A stretch of 64,000 nt of DNA from Salisapilia sapeloensis (lineage: Eukaryota; Oomycota; Peronosporomycetes; Peronosporales; Salisapiliaceae). The notes under the pieces are model-generated. The model searched no databases and was not told the origin of the DNA. It saw only the letters and a program-made list of their open reading frames with translations. Positions 53,277 to 64,000 of the stretch are shown in pieces. The translations under genes and the position numbers were made by a program. How positions within the stretch are numbered: position 1 is the stretch's first letter; each line of letters begins with the position of its first letter. The DNA lies in NCBI GenBank assembly GCA_023334545.1, contig JAADVB010000025.1, positions 55,495 to 119,494 of the forward strand, given 5' to 3'.

Positions 53277-56200
53277 CTACAACTGCACCTCCCGCTTGAC
53301 CGACTCGTCTTGTCCTTGTTCCTGCGCTTCGACGTCGTTGCGGTGGCCGTCCATGCTTTCATCCAAACTATCTTCTTCCGTCCGGCGCTTTTTCCCGTCG
53401 CCACTTTCTTGCTCCGAGTCCGACCTCTCGCGCTTCTTATTCCGTCCTTCATCTTCCGACGAATTGTCACTACGCTTCACTTCGCTCTTATTCTCGTCTG
53501 ACGGTGCAGGACTACCATACACTGGTGTCTCGGCAGGCGTATCGAGCGGCGTGGCCGACACGGATTCATCGTCATCGTCCTCATCCTCTTCCTCGACCGA
53601 CCCGAGGTACTCAATCCCGAGCTCTGGCTGCACCAGCCACTTGCTGCTCTCCACCGGTCTCACACGAGGCGATGGCGCCCACACTTTGAAACTATCCGTT
53701 CCTCCAGACGGCGTCGAGTCTCCTTCCACCGGCGTCCGCCTCAAGACACCTGGCTGGAACTCGAGTCGGAACGCCAGCTCGCCTTCATACACGCTCTTGG
53801 CTTTATGCAAGTAGCTCTCCGGGTCCTTCTCTTCATGGAAGAGCTTGAGCAGCTCTGCCGATCGGTCGTCTCCACCCATGTGCTGCATCTGCTTAAGCAC
53901 TTGCGTCACGAGTTTATCCATAGTGAAGAGCAGATAGGACGTCGATCCCATCAATCGACGGCAACTGTCCTCGTACTTCGAGTTATCGACACTTTTATCC
54001 ACAAGTGCATACAGGATCGAGAGGTATGCTTGATAGTCTCCCGGTTGCTCTTGCTCCTCTCCTTCCTCTGCATCAGCATGACGTCCATGTGCAAGTGCCT
54101 TGGCAGCAGGATTAATTGTTCGACGGAATCGATTCCGTTTCGCTCGATCACATAGATCTCGAGCTTTCTCGAGACGAGCATGTAGGAGTTGATACAGACG
54201 AAGGAAGACGTAGGCGTGTTGACTCCCATAGCAGAGCGACTTGCCCGTCTGCATCTTGTTCTTCGCTTCGTCTTCATCATCCATCTCGACGATCGAAGGA
54301 GGGACATCCGCCGTCTCTTGGATCGTCATGGCACTCGGTTGCAAGTACGCTTTCGCGATCGGGAGTTCCACGGCATAGACGTTCTTATCGGCATGCAACG
54401 TCTGGACACTGCCTTCTCCAAAGTGTGTGTTGACAGACGTCCCAGGCTTGAGTGTCGTCGCTTCTTCACTCACCTTCTTCTGCGATGGTTGACGCGCTAG
54501 CCATTCTTCGTCGAGTTGGAAGAACGGAAGGTAGAAGCTGTGCCAAACTGTACCGACCTTTTCTTTCTCAGACGCACCAAGTGTCTTCTCGGCAGCATAC
54601 GACAGGAGGTTATACACGTCCTTATGGACACTAGTGGATGGGAATGCATAGGCAAAGTGGGGTTTCCACGTCTGTTTCAACGCATCCGCTGCTTGGGCGA
54701 TCGTTGCGTCCGTGTCCATCGGATTCTTATCACTCGACGACGTATCAATCTTCTTCTTGGCTTCTTGTAGCAACGCTTTAACACTCGTTTGTTTCTTATC
54801 CTTTTGCTTAAAGTAAAAGGATGAATGATCGAGACTCTTGTGGTAATTCTTTTCGTTCACTTCCTTCCACTGGACATTCAAGTCCTGTCGAGCTCGCCGC
54901 CACTCTTCATCTTTCTGTCGCAGACGTTTAAGAATGACAGGAATCGCACCTGCAGGATATTTACGTAGTAGATCCAAGATCTGACTACTTGCATCACCAT
55001 AAATGCGTGCAATGGCATTCAGATGCGTCACGCGGAACGTATTCTTATCGACCGAGTAGTTCCACAAGTCTTCTTCACCTTTCCCAGACGCTTGTAAGGC
55101 CTCAATCTCCTTGTTCAATGGTTCTAACACGGCAATCGTCGATGCATTCGAATCGATGACCATGTCGATCTCGAAGCGTTCATCTTCGCACTTGAACAGC
55201 GCTTCTTCGTACTGATTCTTACGCATATTCTTAAACGAAAAGTCTTCACTACCGGTTGGGACAGACACCCACGTATCGTTGCACACTTCCTTCTCTAGCT
55301 CCGAGCGGTACGAGCATGGAGGAATGGGATACGAAGCCGGTAGACCACGGTAGGAAGGCGTGGCACGACGACATTGCGACAAATCGGTCTCGGCTAATGG
55401 GATGAACGGCCACATCTCCTTTGGATTCGACTGAATACCGTGTGCCGTCAAGAGGTGGTCGAATTCATCTACAAGGTCCGCGTGTCGACCAAAGAGGTTC
55501 TTGACAAGAGACAGCATCTCGTCACGTCCGAGAACTTCTTGCGCATACAGCTCGAGGCACTTAAGAAATTCGCGCCAGGATTCACGAGACGGCAAGATCT
55601 TCTTAATCTTTTCAAAGACAGCCCACTCTTCCTTATCGACCAGCACGTCTTGCAGCGCAACGTTAGCTCGACGACCACTTCCATCGTACTCGCGCGGCTT
55701 GTTCCGTTTCTGCTTGAATAAATCGCGGTTGTTCGTCTGACGACCGCCACGCTCATTCTTATTGCGATAATTCTCTTCCAATTGACGATTCATCCGATCT
55801 TTACGTGCTTGCGCTTGTTCCGCCGCACGGTTCAAACGCTCCTTTGCTTGCTCTTGCACGGCATCAGGTAAGAAGAAAGTGAATTCACGCAATAGATCCG
55901 GATGATCTCGGAAGAGCTGCGACACTTGGTCCAGCACCTGACGAATGGACCTTTGCTCCTTCTGATATGTATGCAAGATCGCGAGAAATTCCTTGTACGT
56001 CTCTGCTTCATCGGCAAAACGCTGCTTGATCTTCGTCACGTAATGAATCGCTTGGTCAAATTCTACTGGATTCGTCGGGTTCGCAGGATTTCTCGTCGGA
56101 TCGTTACCAGAATTTGGCGGATTACCAGACCCGTGTTTCTGAGGTGCATGCGGACCCATGTTTTGATCTTGCGGACCCATTGTCATCGGTTGAGAATTGT

Positions 56201-57491
56201 TTCCACCCTTCATGTCATTTGGAGGATACTGATTCGGAATGTTCACAGGTGGAGGACGGTGCATGCTCGTCACAGGATGTGCAATGTTGCTCGCATTCGG
56301 ATTCGAAGCCGAGGGTTGGCCTGGTGCTGGCGTATGGCTCGGAATCGTGCCTGGAGGAAAGATTGAGTGCGTATTTACCGGCGGACGACCACTCGTGATC
56401 TGCTGTGGGATCACTTCGATGGATGTATCTTGTCGGATGCGATATCCTGGTGGTAAGAACGTGTTGAAGCCGAGAATTAAGCTCGGGTAGCCTCGGAAGA
56501 GGTTCGAGACTCGAAGAATCACACCGGGCGTATCAATTCTATGCATATAGAGTTAGTTTTTGAATATCGTAAGCAATGTGCAGATAGAAACGTACGCTTG
56601 GGCTTTAAAGTCCTTCATAACGTCGAGGAATTGGTTGTAAATGTCCGGCTGATCGCCGAATTGTTGCTTTACTTGATCCAGATACAGCAAAGCGTCTTCC
56701 ACGCGCAATTCTCGTTGCCCAGCAGCTTGTTGCTGCTGACGCATGGCAGCCTGTGCTTGCGGGTTCTGATTCGGGTCCATGTTGCCATAATACCCTGGGT
56801 TCTCTGCTTCATTCGTTCGTTCGAGCGTGTATCGTGGTTGCATATTCGCTTGCTGCGTCTGCTGGTTCTGCATGTCTCGACGAGGCGATGGCGGGTGCAT
56901 GAACGACTGCTGATTCTGCTGTGACATGGGCGCGGACGATCCTGAGAACGAGGGTCCTAACGATGTCTGCGGTGAGCTTTGCGCCATGCCTTGCGAACGA
57001 CTTAAAGCGTGCATGCCGAGTCCTGCCAAGGAGGACGCGCCTTGACTACTGGCAGATCCCAGTGGTCCTGACGCAGCGCCTAGAATATTATTCGAAGACG
57101 ATGTCATGCTACTTCTAGGCGGATGCAGCAGCGACCCAGATAGCGGGTGATGTGGCGATCTTGTGGCACCACTTTGTCCCAATGACGAGCTGAGCGACGG
57201 GGGCGGCGGAAGAGGAGGCGGGTGGCCCTGGTGCATCATGCCACCTCCATTTCCGTTTTTATTGTTCCCGCTGTTATTATTGCTGGCCTGGTTTCCACTA
57301 TTCGCGTTGCCGTGTAGCGGGTGCAGTCCACCTGTCGAGTGGTGGCTGAGCTGCGTGAGGGACTGGAAGGCGTGCGGAGAGTGGTGCGAAGGGTTCCCTC
57401 CGCCGCTCGAGTTCGATGGCGGCATGCTCGGGTGATTCTGCGGAGGTCCGTGACGATTGTCACCCTGCGCGCCCGGGTACGACGGATTCAT
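53277..57491 (-). CDS. SIN3: SIN3-family transcriptional corepressor
   Basis: Two exons (complement of 53277..56538 and 56596..57491), 1385 residues; the intron splits PAH1 and has a CTAAC branch. The N-terminus is a 250-residue Gln/Asn/His/Ser-rich low-complexity region. Three paired amphipathic helix domains follow: PAH1 ([20 protein letters not shown]...), PAH2 ([20 protein letters not shown]...) and PAH3 ([20 protein letters not shown]...). The Sin3 HDAC-interaction domain ([20 protein letters not shown], then [20 protein letters not shown]) lies at about 690-790, with the Sin3 C-terminal region beyond. Acidic, Lys-rich residues end the chain. SIN3 scaffolds histone deacetylases on repressed promoters. 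Confidence 0.95.
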
Positions 57492-59334
57492 CCCACCGCG
57501 CTCTTTTCTACCTTCGGTTTCTTTTTGATGTTTGAGCCAGCCGAAGGAAAAACTGCAAGCTGACGGTTGTTTTTTGGGTCTAACGGTGGTTCATGGGGGA
57601 AGAAGGAGGAAGGATCCGAGTAAATCGAGACACGATGCGGCGATATTTTTGAAGTTGGAGAGCTTTAAAAGTCGGATGAAAGATACGAGGGGAGATGAGG
57701 ACGTGGCGGTTGATGTGGACGGGGGGAGGGGGGTTTACAGACGTAGGGAAGGAGACGGCGGATGGGATGAACGTGACTCGTGGGAAGATAGAGTTTGATT
57801 GGTGTGGTGGGTGTGACAGCACAGCCTGCGTCGATATCCATGCTGATAGGGTGAGCGTTGTCTTACGACCGACTACATTGATGCTGAGCGAGGAGGAAAC
57901 ATTAGTCTTGTTCAGCATTTATTGCTTAAAGATATAGAGAGATACGTCGTGCTAATGTGACGAGTATTTTTCATTTCAGTTAGCTGGAGTATATCCTTCC
58001 ACCGTCCGAGTTTCTAAAGAAGTCCATATTAACATTTATTAACGTGGACCATCGCTATCTATGTGTGCATGTCTGAAATGGAGTAGGCAATTTAGTCATG
58101 GAAAGGATTCTCCTTCTCTACTATGCATTTGCAGAGCTGAGCAATGAATGTCTAGTATCAGTCTACTAATTATTTGCTTAAAAGGAAATAAAACTATCGT
58201 AGAAACCGTTTTTGCTAGCAAACCGTCTGAGGAACGGTCATATTCGTAGATTCCCTGGATGCATTCCTTGTATCTCAAGCTACAGCATTAAATCGACCGA
58301 CAAGTGTGCTCCTTCTTGGTATGCAGACGAGATCGCATCACACCTACAAAGAGTTAAATGGAAATTAGCCCTAGGCATGGAAGCCAAGTGCAAGGGGCAA
58401 GGTATCTATTTCGGATCGGGCATGCACAGCCAGTGATCTGTTTCGTCGAGTCGTGATTCAACACGAAGAGCTCATGCGATCTTCTGGTCACCTTGTGTTC
58501 AAATGTACCCTTTAGCGATTGAACATCTCCACGCTTGCACACGGTGCTAGGACGCCTTTCGGAAAGATGAAAAAACCACATCGTCCGAGTTAAATGTATC
58601 ACATAGCTTCAAATACATCCGTATTGAAACGATCGAGTTGTAAATCGAAAGGTGTATCAAAGCAAAACCTATTTAAGCTTTCGAGCGTTCTACAGCATCA
58701 ATTCGTAGTCGTCAAAACGCCTGTACGACTATAGTTTGGAAGAGTGGAGCGCTAAAAATTTCTTTTTACACTACGGATTCCGTTTCGTGGTATATGGGAC
58801 CGATACTCGTTTGAAATGTGAGTATGCTGCAGTCTTCTAGCCTTAGGATATATCAAACGTAGTCCATAGTGGTACACAGCGTCCGAGCTTGTAAATTATG
58901 CGAGATGCATATCTCATCAAGTGAGTGGTAACCTGACTGTCAAGTCAGTTCGGAGATGCAGCGGTGTGGTATAAGCAAGGAGCGTAGAATTTGATCTAAG
59001 ATTCTCCGTTTCTCTTATCCATAACGTCGTGGTAGAGCGCAAAGATTTTTATCTTTGGTATCATACTACGCGTAAAAAGATATCAGATTTCGTACGACAC
59101 TGCAAGATGAATAGACAAACAATATTGAGGCTACTTCTTTCCTTGAGCTGAATGTCGTACTACCTGTCTAGAGTTAGACGACTTCATAATGCATTCGAAG
59201 TTAGCTAGTATGTGAATCGCAATGCAATATTGCACCAGTAAGGCGGCGCTAAGATCTCATTGCGATCTAAACCACCTTTGTGCTATACTGAACGAAAAAA
59301 AGTATTTGCAACTTGTTTTGATGAAATGCAAGTC
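57492..59334. other. Intergenic region between SIN3 and SDR genes
   Basis: About 1.8 kb. The first 250 bp are GC/G-rich on the plus strand (runs of GGGG near 57719-57732) and probably carry SIN3 5' leader and promoter. An 88-codon frame at 57532-57798 looks like compositional noise. From 58000 on the DNA is AT-rich and featureless to my reading. Confidence 0.4.
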
Positions 59335-60312
59335 TTACTTGCTGACCTTAAACGGAACCTTAGTCTGTTCTTCACTAAACTTCCATAGCTTTTCCGCCGC
59401 AGAAGTGGACTTGGCTTTTTCTGGCGGATCTTCCTGCGTAGGGTAGCCGAAGCATCCGCTAAAGCGATCGGGTGCAAAGAGCTCCCCGCCTTCGACATTC
59501 TCGCCCGTCGCCGCGAAAAGAGTAGGAAGAGCGCCCATTTCAGGACTTTGATGATAAAGGAACAGATTTCCAACTTTCCAGAAAGCTCGCATGAAAAAGC
59601 CGTTTTCGATCGTAGGAGCAGTGAACAAGTTGGTCGCAACGATACCAGGATTGGCTGCGCATGCCACGACATCCGTGATGCCTTGTGCCTTGAGCCTCCT
59701 ATCCAGCTCATTGGCAAAGAGCTGATTGGAGAGTTTCGTATCCGCGTATGCTCCATTGGGCGTGTACTTGTCTGGAGATGCAACGATGTTATCTTCATTA
59801 AAGTAAGACAGTCGAGCGCCAATGCTGCTCACATTGACAATGCGCGAAGGAGCTCCTTTGACGAGCAAGTCGAAGATTTGGGACGTAAGCGCGAAGGGAC
59901 CAAAGTGGTTCGTGGACCATTGCTTGTCCAATTTGTCGACCGTCTCCGAGTGCGCAATGGCCATGACACCGGCATTGTTGATGAGATAATTGATCTTGTC
60001 GTGCTTGGTATGAAGATCTTGCGAAAATGTACGTACGCTGCTCAGATCGCACAAATCTAATTTCATGTATGAAACCGTTCCAGTTTGCCCCTCTTCTTTC
60101 GACAATTTTTCCTGAAGCAATTTCTCTGCCTCCTTCCCTCGTTCTTCACTTCGACATCCGAGGATCACCGTTGCGCCTTTGCGGGCAAGTTGGAACGACG
60201 TTTCCAAACCAATACCACTATTGGCACCAGTGACTACGGCCACTTTCCCATCCAAAGATGGCATCTGTGATGCATCCCAATTCGGTGGAACCTTACTCGC
60301 GCTGCTTCCCAT
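59335..60312 (-). CDS. Short-chain dehydrogenase/reductase, probably N-myristoylated
   Basis: Single exon, 325 residues from Met 60312; an upstream Met (60420) would add 36 residues without family character. The Rossmann motif TGANSGIG lies at 28-35. It is followed by the NNAG motif, catalytic Ser in NVSSIGARLSYF, catalytic YADTK and the PGIVATN loop. This is the retinol-dehydrogenase/WWOX-like SDR group, which uses NADP(H) on hydrophobic carbonyls or alcohols. The N-terminus MGSSASKVPP fits an N-myristoylation signal (Gly2, Ser at position 6, Lys following), which would tether the enzyme to membranes. The exact substrate is unknown. Confidence 0.88.
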   Translation of the reverse strand: MGSSASKVPPNWDASQMPSLDGKVAVVTGANSGIGLETSFQLARKGATVILGCRSEERGKEAEKLLQEKLSKEEGQTGTVSYMKLDLCDLSSVRTFSQDLHTKHDKINYLINNAGVMAIAHSETVDKLDKQWSTNHFGPFALTSQIFDLLVKGAPSRIVNVSSIGARLSYFNEDNIVASPDKYTPNGAYADTKLSNQLFANELDRRLKAQGITDVVACAANPGIVATNLFTAPTIENGFFMRAFWKVGNLFLYHQSPEMGALPTLFAATGENVEGGELFAPDRFSGCFGYPTQEDPPEKAKSTSAAEKLWKFSEEQTKVPFKVSK

Positions 60313-61420
60313 CTTGTGCGTAGATGACTTGCTTTGAGTATCGCGGCAAATTCGATTTTGCCAAAATACTGTAAAGTGAGCGTTTCGACTCAGGTTGAAG
60401 ATACCTCCACAGGATGCCACGATCGTTCACGATGTGCACGTCAATCGACAGACGAGTCGTTGTGTTTGGCATGTGAGCGTGTCGCAGGGTACTTCAGCTC
60501 CATGAAGAGCTGTTTTGCCTATGGTTTCTACCGTCTCGATGTCATTAAGACAAGATGGTATGAGTTGATGGCGTTTTTAGTGATACCAGTCTATTGCTGG
60601 TGCGATATACGAGTTGTAAGTTATCATGCTTTTGCCCTGGATCCATGATGGAGGTTTTCACTTGGATCGATAATACAGTAGATAGTTTCGGTCTAAATTA
60701 GTCAGCTCGTCCTTCTGGTTGATGTGCAAAGTACTTTGACATCGATCGAGTACTTGAAACAAAGTAAACTGGATAATTGCAACTTGGAGAGGACCAAGCA
60801 GACAGTTACGCGACCGCATACATGACAAGGAACAGCTCTTTCTTCATGGCGGATGTCTCCGCGTCTTATCCACGTAGATACACACTGACGAGCGTGTATC
60901 CTGTCTCTGTCGTGTCGTCAAATGAGCTTCCACAAAGTAGAAACTTGGATTCCCTATAGCAGAAAACATGATTCAAGACCATTTCCATGAGCATTCTACT
61001 ACATCGACCACCATGGTCATATAAACCTCTTGTCCATTCCACTCTATCGTACCACTCCTTCAACGAACCTCCGCTTAATTGTACCTGCATATCATTCGCA
61101 CAACATTTCGCTCCCAGACTCAACACGTTTACCACAAGCTACTTCAAGTATATCCGTAGACGAGACAGGTATCTCTACTAGACTACCTCTACTTGCTAAA
61201 CGAAATGAATGACCGGTCCAAATATACCGCCAAGTCACGCATTTCCATTTGCATAGAAGCGTTGTCGACTACCACGATGTAACGGGCGATATAAAAGCCC
61301 TTCAAGCTCCATCCCGTCAATACACGTCAAATGATTTCATATTAATCGCAACGCGTATACCGTTGACGTCACCTTCACGTTGGACTCGGCATCTCGTCAT
61401 TCCGTAATTCGATCGATACC
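60313..61420. other. Intergenic region between SDR and acyl-CoA oxidase genes
   Basis: About 1.1 kb between divergent genes. No supported coding sequence. A second initiator-like word (TCATTCGCACAACATTTC) occurs near 61090 as well as the one close to the acyl-CoA oxidase start. Remaining DNA is featureless. Confidence 0.4.
61397..61410 (+). promoter_or_regulatory. Oomycete-type initiator of acyl-CoA oxidase gene
   Basis: TCATTCCGTAATTC fits the TCAYTYYN initiator with an ATT flanking part. It ends 10 bp before the start codon. Confidence 0.5.
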
Positions 61421-63554
61421 ATGGCAACGCCATCCCAACGCCGCATCCAAGCTTTATCAAAGCATGTAGGCAGTGCACCAGCCTCTACAGCTGACAGTGT
61501 GATGCAAGAGCTAGAACAAGAGCGTGCGAATGCGTCCTTCCCCACTCGGCTCTTGACGAACTTGTCGGATGGTGGCGAAGAGCAGACTCAGTTCCGTGAA
61601 ATGATCATGCGAATCCTAGCAGAGACCAAAGACCTAGGAGAGAATCCTGGCGTGCACGACTTGACGCTCGAGCAACGGCGTGAGCTGACGCTGCAGCAAG
61701 TGCGTCGATACCATGTCTTGTTCATGACGCACTCGTCCTCGCCTTCCCAACGTGACATTATGGCCGAGCTCATGGGTGTCTACGACTTGGGCTTGTGGGT
61801 ACGCAATGGCGTCCACTTGGGACTCTTCATGAACGCTATAATGGCACAAGGCGACAAGGAGCAGCAGGACGAGTGGCTTCCAGCAACCATGATGCTACAG
61901 ATATACGGTAGCTACGCAATGACGGAACTAGGCCACGGCAGTCATACGAGAGGCTTGCAGACTACCGCTACGTTTGATCAGGCTACGGATGAATTTGTCA
62001 TCCACACGCCGACGGACACTGCGACCAAGTGGTGGATCGGGTAGGTCTCTTATCGATACATTTAGCTATATTTTATTAATTCCTGCGGATAGAGCTGCAG
62101 GGGAGACTGCGACGCATACAGTGTGCTTTGCTCAGCTCATGATTAACGGACGCCATCATGGTTTACAAGGCTTCATCGTGCCTCTGCGTGACTTGAACAC
62201 CCACGAGCCGTTGCCTGGTATTCGAGTCGGTGACGTCGGACCCAAGATGGGTGTCAACGGTATTGACAATGGCTGGATCCAGTTCAACCAAGTCCGTGTT
62301 CCTCGTGCGAATATGCTGCGCAAGTACGCACACGTGAAGCGTGATGGCTCGTTCGAGCAGACACATAAAGCTTCTCTAGCCTATAGCGCACTCATCCTGT
62401 CACGTGGACGACTCGTGACGTTAGGTACTGGTATTCTAAAGAAGGCACTGACGATTGCTATTCGATATTGCGGTATCCGTCGACAGGGAAATCAAGTAAA
62501 CAGCGCGGATCCGCATTCAGAAGCCAAATTACTAGATTACCAGAGCCACCAGCATCGGCTGATGCCGCTGCTAGCGACCGCGTATGCGTACCATTTCCAG
62601 TCTACGTACATCCACGCGATGCTCGACAAGTTTGAAGGAGGTGGAGGAGAGCTGTCAGATGCGTTTTTAGCTGATCTTCATGGTACGATGGCTGGTTTGA
62701 AAGCATATGCTTCGTGGGACATTCTAGCTGCGATTGAAGAAGCTCGACAGTGCTGTGGCGGCAGCGGCTATAGCTCGTACAACGGCCTTTCGTCTCTGCT
62801 AGCAGACTTTTCCGTCATTGTCACGTTCGAAGGAGATAACACGGTCATGGCGCTGCAGACAGCTTCGTACTTGATGAAATCGGTGGAGGATGTACGCAGT
62901 GGTAAGAAGCTGTCTGGATCCGTTGAGTATCTGGAGAAAGTGGATGATCGGACACAGCGTCAGTGGGGTGTGAAGAGTCTAGAGGACTTGAGCAACCCAA
63001 CGTATCTCATCGATGCGTTGGAGTTCTTAGCAGGTAACTTTATCCTCAAGGTAGGAGATCAAGTAGCGACGTACTCGAACAAGTACTCGAACTGGAGAGA
63101 GGCGTACAATCAGTGCCAAGTGGACCTACTGGAAGCATCTCGTATCCACGTCTTCTATAATGTCGCACTGCGGTTTGTGGAACAGGTACAGGCGTTGAAA
63201 AACGAGTCAAAGTACCATGCGTTGGTACCGGTGCTGGAAGCACTGAGCAAGTTGTATGTGCTCCAAGAGTTTGAACGTAGTGCTGCTTTCTTCTTGAAGA
63301 CGAAGTATATGACACCAGCACAAGTGGATTGGATCCATCAAGGTGTGCTAAGGGCCTGCAGTCGGATTCGTAGAGATGCCGTGGCTCTCGTTGATGCTTT
63401 TAATCTAAGTGACGGCATCCTAAACTCGCCTATCGGGAAGCGAGATGGAAACGTCTACCAGCATGTGCTACAGGTCGTCCAAGGCAATACCACTAAGGCT
63501 CCATACTATGATACTGTCATTAAACCGATGCTGGAAGGAGATACCCCCATGTAA
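61421..63554 (+). CDS. ACX: Peroxisomal acyl-CoA oxidase
   Basis: Two exons, 61421..62040 and 62093..63554 (52-bp intron), 693 residues. FAD-binding motifs of the acyl-CoA oxidase family are clear: YAMTELGHGSHTRGLQTTA, GFIVPLRDLNTHEPLPGIRV, GDVGPKMGVNGIDNGW and CCGGSGY. The catalytic Glu lies in TFEGDNTVMALQ. It oxidises acyl-CoA to trans-2-enoyl-CoA and makes hydrogen peroxide in beta-oxidation. The C-terminus ends GDTPM, not an SKL-like PTS1. Instead residues 8-16 (RIQALSKHV) match the PTS2 nonapeptide, like plant ACX2 (RIQRLSLHL), differing only in the last residue from the strict consensus. Peroxisomal import by PEX7 is likely. Confidence 0.94.

Positions 63555-64000
<446 letters not shown>

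Noticed and set aside
57532-57798. 88-codon open frame next to the SIN3 start
   Set aside because: Gly/Arg/Asp-rich composition comes from a G-rich leader; no motif, no partner exon.
58900-59050. Possible tRNA-like fold around 58920-58990
   Set aside because: No GTTCRANNC box at the right distance from an A box, and no matching acceptor stem.

Overview
The window is a piece of a compact eukaryotic nuclear genome, most likely an oomycete (stramenopile). Three things point there. Introns are almost all 49-71 bp, GT...AG, often with a CTAAC or TACTAAC branch point. Bifunctional DHFR-thymidylate synthase, calponin-type proteins, IFT38/CLUAP1 and mitochondrial-type enzymes occur together. Several genes have a TCATTYYN start-site element like the oomycete initiator. 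The exact genus cannot be fixed from the sequence. Flagellar and centriolar genes suggest a species that still makes zoospores. I see no transposon, virus, CRISPR, tRNA or rRNA.

Layout. 1-12 kb: 3' part of a tandem calponin-homology protein, a SIRT4-like sirtuin, a PP2C phosphatase, mitochondrial phenylalanyl-tRNA synthetase, a DENN-domain protein, a cyclic-nucleotide-binding protein and a LisH-like/CxxC protein. 12-23 kb: a TDG/MUG-type DNA glycosylase, UDP-glucose:glycoprotein glucosyltransferase, a membrane-anchored metallophosphoesterase, CLUAP1/IFT38 and a NELF-A-like factor. 23-28.5 kb: a WD40-FN3-IQ fusion protein and an ABHD11-like hydrolase. 28.5-30.6 kb is a gene-poor gap with a small inverted repeat. 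30.6-41.5 kb: tafazzin, FAD-dependent glycerol-3-phosphate dehydrogenase, a 1905-residue coiled-coil/ARM protein and the PP2A catalytic subunit. 41.5-52 kb: a CCDC57 homologue, a small PH-like protein, DHFR-TS, a 126-residue mitochondrial membrane protein, a PH-PX protein, an EFCAB11-like EF-hand protein and an R2R3 MYB factor. 53-64 kb: SIN3, a probable N-myristoylated SDR, a PTS2-bearing acyl-CoA oxidase and the 5' end of EF-1alpha.

Most genes are unrelated housekeeping genes packed as divergent or convergent pairs, with shared promoters of 57-240 bp. Two loose themes are visible. One is cilium/centriole function (CLUAP1, CCDC57, EFCAB11, perhaps the WD40-FN3-IQ and ARM proteins). The other is chromatin and transcription control (SIN3, MYB, NELF-A). 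Exon joins were worked out by hand from splice signals and reading-frame continuity; all joined lengths are multiples of three.
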